Shown here piece after piece: positions 60,383 through 64,000 of a stretch of 64,000 nt of DNA; the stretch's first letter is position 1, and the number at the start of each line of letters is the position of its first letter. A program made the translations under genes and the position numbers. A model generated the notes under the pieces. The model was not told the origin of the DNA. It did not search any database and was given only the letters and a program-made list of their open reading frames with translations. The DNA is from Rutidosis leptorrhynchoides (taxonomy: Eukaryota; Streptophyta; Magnoliopsida; Asterales; Asteraceae), in assembly GCF_046630445.1 (NCBI RefSeq), contig NC_092333.1, forward strand, positions 181,100,501-181,164,500, given 5' to 3'.

Positions 60383-61814
60383 ATGGCTGCATGCTCAAAT
60401 ACAGCTTACCTTGAAAATGGCTCATCCAATAGACCACCCAAATTTGATGAAGATGAGTATGAAACTTGGAAGGAAAGGTTCATGCTTCACCTGGAGTCTA
60501 TTGACCCACTTATGCCTGGTATTGCCATAAATGGTCTATTTGTCCCAACTGAGACTATTGATAGCATCCCAGCTACTGCTGACACTCCTGTTGTTCCTGG
60601 CAGAGAGGTTATTCTCACTCCAGCCAGATGGGATGCTGAGGACAAACATCGTGTTGGACTTGACCCTAAGATCAGAACTCTGTTAGCTATAACTTTACCT
60701 AACCACCAGTTCAAACTGATTAAAGGAAAGCTGAATGCTAAGCTTATGTTAGACTATCTAGATGTCACTTATGAAGGCATGGATGAGGTTAGGCAGAAAA
60801 TGATTATTGCTTTAAAAAGAGAGTATGAAATGTTCTTTGCCTATAAGAATGAGACCCTTAAGCAAACCTTCATTAGGTTTAACTCCTTAGTTGCTGACCT
60901 GCTTACTTTAAAAATTACATATACTGATTTTGAACAAGTAAACAAATTCATTGACTCACTGCCTACTATAATGGAAACCTGTCACTGACCCCTTAAGAAC
61001 CACCCAGACCTTAAAGAACTTTAACATGTCCTCTCTCTATGGTACACTTTGGAACCATGATAAGGCAGAAGCTAAACTTGAACTTAATTTAAAAGAAAAC
61101 TTTAAGTCTGCCCCCACCACCTCAAAATCCTCAAAAACTGATGATACTGCTCTTATTGCTGCTGCTAAAAAGAAAGCTCAAAAAGCTTTACTGGTTTAAA
61201 AGTTGGTGGCAGAAGATGAGTCAGATGAAGATGGGGTGGATAGTGGTACTGGGTCTGAAGAAAGCAGTGATGATGAAGATGATGTGGAAGGGTTTGCTGA
61301 AGGTGTGGCTTTGCTGGCTAGGCAGTTTAAAAGGTTCAATCGTAATAGAACCAGCAAGCCATACAAAGGGATTAAGAAACCAAGTGCTAGGTATATCAGC
61401 AAATCTGTCAAGGGTCCTAAATCTGAGTGTTACAATTGTGGGCAGGTTGGACATTTTGCTGCTGAATGCATGTCCAGGAAACCTTCATCATCACATGCTA
61501 ACTCCTTCTCAAAAGCTGATAAGTACAAGAACAAGTACAAAGCTATGAAGGCTCAGATGAAGGAAAGTGCAAAGGCTGATAAGAAGGGAAAGAAGCCAGA
61601 AAAGGTTCTAGTTGCTGAGCATCATGATTGGAATGAAAGCAGCGCTTCTTCATCTTCTGACAGTGATACTGATGATGATGATGCTGGTTATGCTTCTAGT
61701 AAAAAGCTGTGTTTGATGGCCAAGGAGGTCGAGGAGTCTGATGAGGATGATAATGGTAGTATGTTTTTGGCTGATATGAGGGAAGCTGATCGGAAAAAGG
61801 ATTCACCTCAATAG
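60383..61814 (+). pseudogene. SIRE-like gag, frameshifted
   Basis: ATG at 60383 starts MAACSNTAYLENGSSNRPPK and then a gag body (YETWKERFMLHLESIDPLM, LLAITLPNHQFKLIKGKLNA). A frame change near 60970 moves the reading frame. The first ORF ends at 60988 in a false stop, while the real continuation (VTDPLRTTQTLKNFNMSSLY) is in another frame. A TAA at 61197-61199 interrupts again, and a TAG at 61812-61814 closes the gag part. The later part has an acidic Ser/Asp/Glu-rich segment, a zinc knuckle CYNCGQVGHFAAEC at about 61428-61469 and a second acidic cluster. Confidence 0.87.
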
Positions 61815-64000
61815 AAATCTGAAATGCTGTATAAGGGCATTCAAAATAAACAAATCTGGTATCTCGATAGTGGTTGTTCGAGACATATGACCGGATGTAA
61901 GTCCCTGCTGATGGACTATCAAGAAAAGGATGGTCAAGTTGTATCATGCGGAGATAATTCGTTGAGTTACACAAAGGGTTTTGGTACTTTAACAATTGGG
62001 AATGTTACATTTTAAAATGTAGCATATGTCGTTGGGCTTAAACATAATCTACTGAGCATAAGCCAACTGACAAGAAAAAGTAAGATAGTCCAGTTTAGAA
62101 AGAAGATTGACAATATTTTTGATAAGACAGGGAAGCCACTGCTGACAACAAAAAGACATGAGAACATGTATCAAATTGACATGAACACAGTAGTCACAAC
62201 AACTGATACTTGTTTTTATTCAAAGGCAGCAGACAACCTTAAGTAGTTATGGCACAAGAGACTCTCATATCTCAACTTCAAAGATATTCATAAGTTATCT
62301 AGTAAAAGTTTGGTGTCTGGCCTACCTACAATGTCTTATGTGAAGGACAGATTGTGTCCTGGTTGTGAAAAAGGGAAGCATCACCATGCCTCATTCAAGT
62401 CAAAGCAGATTTCATCTGTTGAGAAACCATTTCACCTACTTCATATGGATCTCTTTGGTCCTGTTAATATAGCCAGCTGTAGTGGGAAGAAGTATACACT
62501 GGTGATTGTTGATGAATATTCCAGATACACTTGGGTATTCTTTTTGAAGCAAAAGAGTGAAGCTACTGATGAAATCATCAATTTTATCAAAAGGATGGAA
62601 CTACTGAATGGGCAACTGGTGAAGCAGCTTAGAAGTGATCATGGTACAGAATTCAGAAATACAACATTGGAAGAATTTTGTGCTGACAAAGGTATTTCAC
62701 AGAACTTTTCTGCTGTGAGAACACCTCAACAGAATGGTGCTGCAGAAAGAAGAAACAGAACTCTCATTGAAGCAGCAAGATCTATGTTGGCTGAGTCTGG
62801 GCTGAAAAATTCATATTGGGCAGAAGCTGTGAACACTGCATGTTTTACTCAGAATAGATCTTTAATTGTGAAAAGGCATCAGAAAACTGCTTATGAAGTT
62901 CTCAAAGGCAGAAGACCCTCAATTTCATTTCTTCATGTATTTAGCACTCCCAGTTTCATTCTAAACAATAGGGATCAGCTAGGCAAGTTTGATGCTAACG
63001 CTGATGAAGGTATATTCTTGGGATATTCCAACATGTCAAAGGCATATAGGGTTTTCAATAAAAGAATGGATTGTTTTGAAGAATCCATTAATGTTACATT
63101 TGATGAAACTGCCCCTATTTCATCTACTAGTCAAGAAGATGAAGAGTTAATGTTTGAAGAGCCTACTCAGCAAGTTCTTGATGACGAAGAAGAACCAGCA
63201 GCAAATCCCTCACCAATCCATGTTGCTGCATTCTCTGATGATGAGATGGAACATTCTGTTCCATCTTTGTCTAAACCATGTGGACCTACTGGCTCTACTG
63301 AAATTTTATAACTGGAGCATAGGTCTACTGGTTCTGAAAGATCTCAAGCTGGTACTGACTACACTCATAATGAACAGCTGTCTCCAACTGCTGCTCATTC
63401 CTCCGAGCCAGCTGATGATCAAGATGATGTGTGTTCCACAATAAGCTCATCTGTTCATAACACTAGATGGACAAAGGAGCATCCAATTAAACAAGTTATT
63501 GGTAATCTGGCAAGTGGTGTTAAAACAAAAAGACATGCAACCATCAACTTTTGTATGCATGTAAACTTTGTGTCTACCATTGAACCTACATGGTCTTGAT
63601 GAAGCTATCAAAGATCCAAGCTGGGCAGGAGCTATGCAAGAAGAGATCTTTCAGTTTGATATGAATAAGGTTTGGACATTGGTACCTAAACCTGATGATG
63701 AAACTAAGAAGATCATTGGTACCAAGTGGGTCTTCAAGAATAAGATGGATGAAGATGGGATTGTGATCAGAAACAAAGCTAGATTGGTAGCTCAGGGTTT
63801 CAAACAGGAAGAAGGATTGGATTATGGAGAGACATATGCTCCAGTGGCTAGGATAGAAGCTATCAGATTATTCTTAGCATATGCTGCTAAGATGAACTTT
63901 AGGGTATTCCAGATGGATGTTAAATCTGCATTTCTAAATGGAAAGCTGCAAGAAGAAGTTTATGTCAAACAGCCTCCTGGTTTTGTAAGCAGTAAATATC
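61815..64000 (+). pseudogene. SIRE-like pol: protease, integrase, RT start, broken and truncated by the window
   Basis: Protease: WYLDSGCSRHMTG near 61857. Integrase zinc region LWHKRLSYLN and then CPGCEKGKHHHASF. Core LLHMDLFGPVN, QLRSDHGTEFRN and NGAAERRNRTLIEAARSML, then YEVLKGRRPSISFLHVF. Stops are at 62013-62015, 62244-62246 and 63309-63311. A frameshift near 63590 moves the RT ([45 protein letters not shown]) to another frame. RT runs off the end of the window before the YVDD site, so that part cannot be judged. Confidence 0.9.

Larger units (their letters stand above)
59365..64000 (+). mobile_element. Ty1-copia element, SIRE-like, 5' part (continues beyond window)
   Basis: A 963-bp LTR (59365-60327) is followed by a perfect plant PBS, gag with a zinc knuckle, protease DSGCSRHMTG, integrase and the start of RT. 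The order and the DSGCSRHMTG protease motif point to the SIRE/Maximus group (inference). The coding region has at least five stops and two frameshifts, so the copy is defective. The 3' end and TSD lie outside the window. Confidence 0.88.

Overview
The window is nuclear DNA of a eudicot plant, and the repeat families suggest Asteraceae (inference). It is AT-rich, has no operons, and is almost entirely transposable elements. Ty1-copia, Ty3-gypsy, L1-type LINE and MITE sequences are nested in one another. Only one ordinary host gene is visible, an intronless S40/DUF584 senescence-regulator-like gene at 28228-28725 on the minus strand, with MITE-like elements crowding its upstream side.

Layout. 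1-1079: piece of a minus-oriented gypsy-type LTR with a CpG-rich tandem cassette. 1806-5071: 3.27-kb solo LTR with a CTATC target-site duplication (TSD). 5381-13665: Ty1-copia element (minus) with ~99% identical LTRs, TSD GTGGT and a gag-pol broken by four stops and one frameshift. 14310-17234: 975-codon open frame for an unusual reverse transcriptase (YLDD) with a C-terminal zinc-knuckle/nuclease-like region, followed by a (TAA)n tail. 17485-18465: two L1 3' ends. 18781-25344: nearly complete L1 LINE (minus) with a 14-bp TSD and a single ORF2 frameshift. 25735-27693: compact plus-strand L1 relative carrying ORF1 only, with a 15-bp TSD. 28228-30698: S40 gene, a foldback MITE and two Stowaway-like MITEs. 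30922-37208: Ty1-copia element (minus) with apparently identical 238-bp LTRs and TSD ATGTT but a wrecked pol. 37529-43136 and 56245-59364: older minus-strand gypsy LTRs with a 'cttaacacgtcg' minisatellite, plus degenerate internal sequence. 43137-56244: young Ty3-gypsy element with 3.25-kb LTRs, inserted into that older sequence. 59365-64000: 5' part of a SIRE-like copia element that runs off the window.

The most interesting locus is the 13.1-kb gypsy element at 43137-56244. Between its primer-binding site and gag it carries two uninterrupted extra ORFs. One is a 204-aa acidic protein of unknown family. The other is a 227-aa F-box protein of the plant At2g35280-like type. A 15-bp exact copy of the element's own polypurine-tract sequence lies between the F-box ORF and gag. 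In this copy gag-protease and both extra ORFs are open, while the RT/RNase H part of pol has four in-frame stops.

For the autonomous elements the genes cooperate in the standard way: gag packages RNA, protease matures the polyprotein, RT/RNase H copies it and integrase inserts it. L1 ORF1 binds RNA, and L1 ORF2 nicks DNA and primes reverse transcription. Several copies here have young ends but broken pol genes, implying supply of enzymes in trans. Coordinates, motifs, TSDs and stop positions were read from the sequence. Family names rest on motif recognition without database searches.
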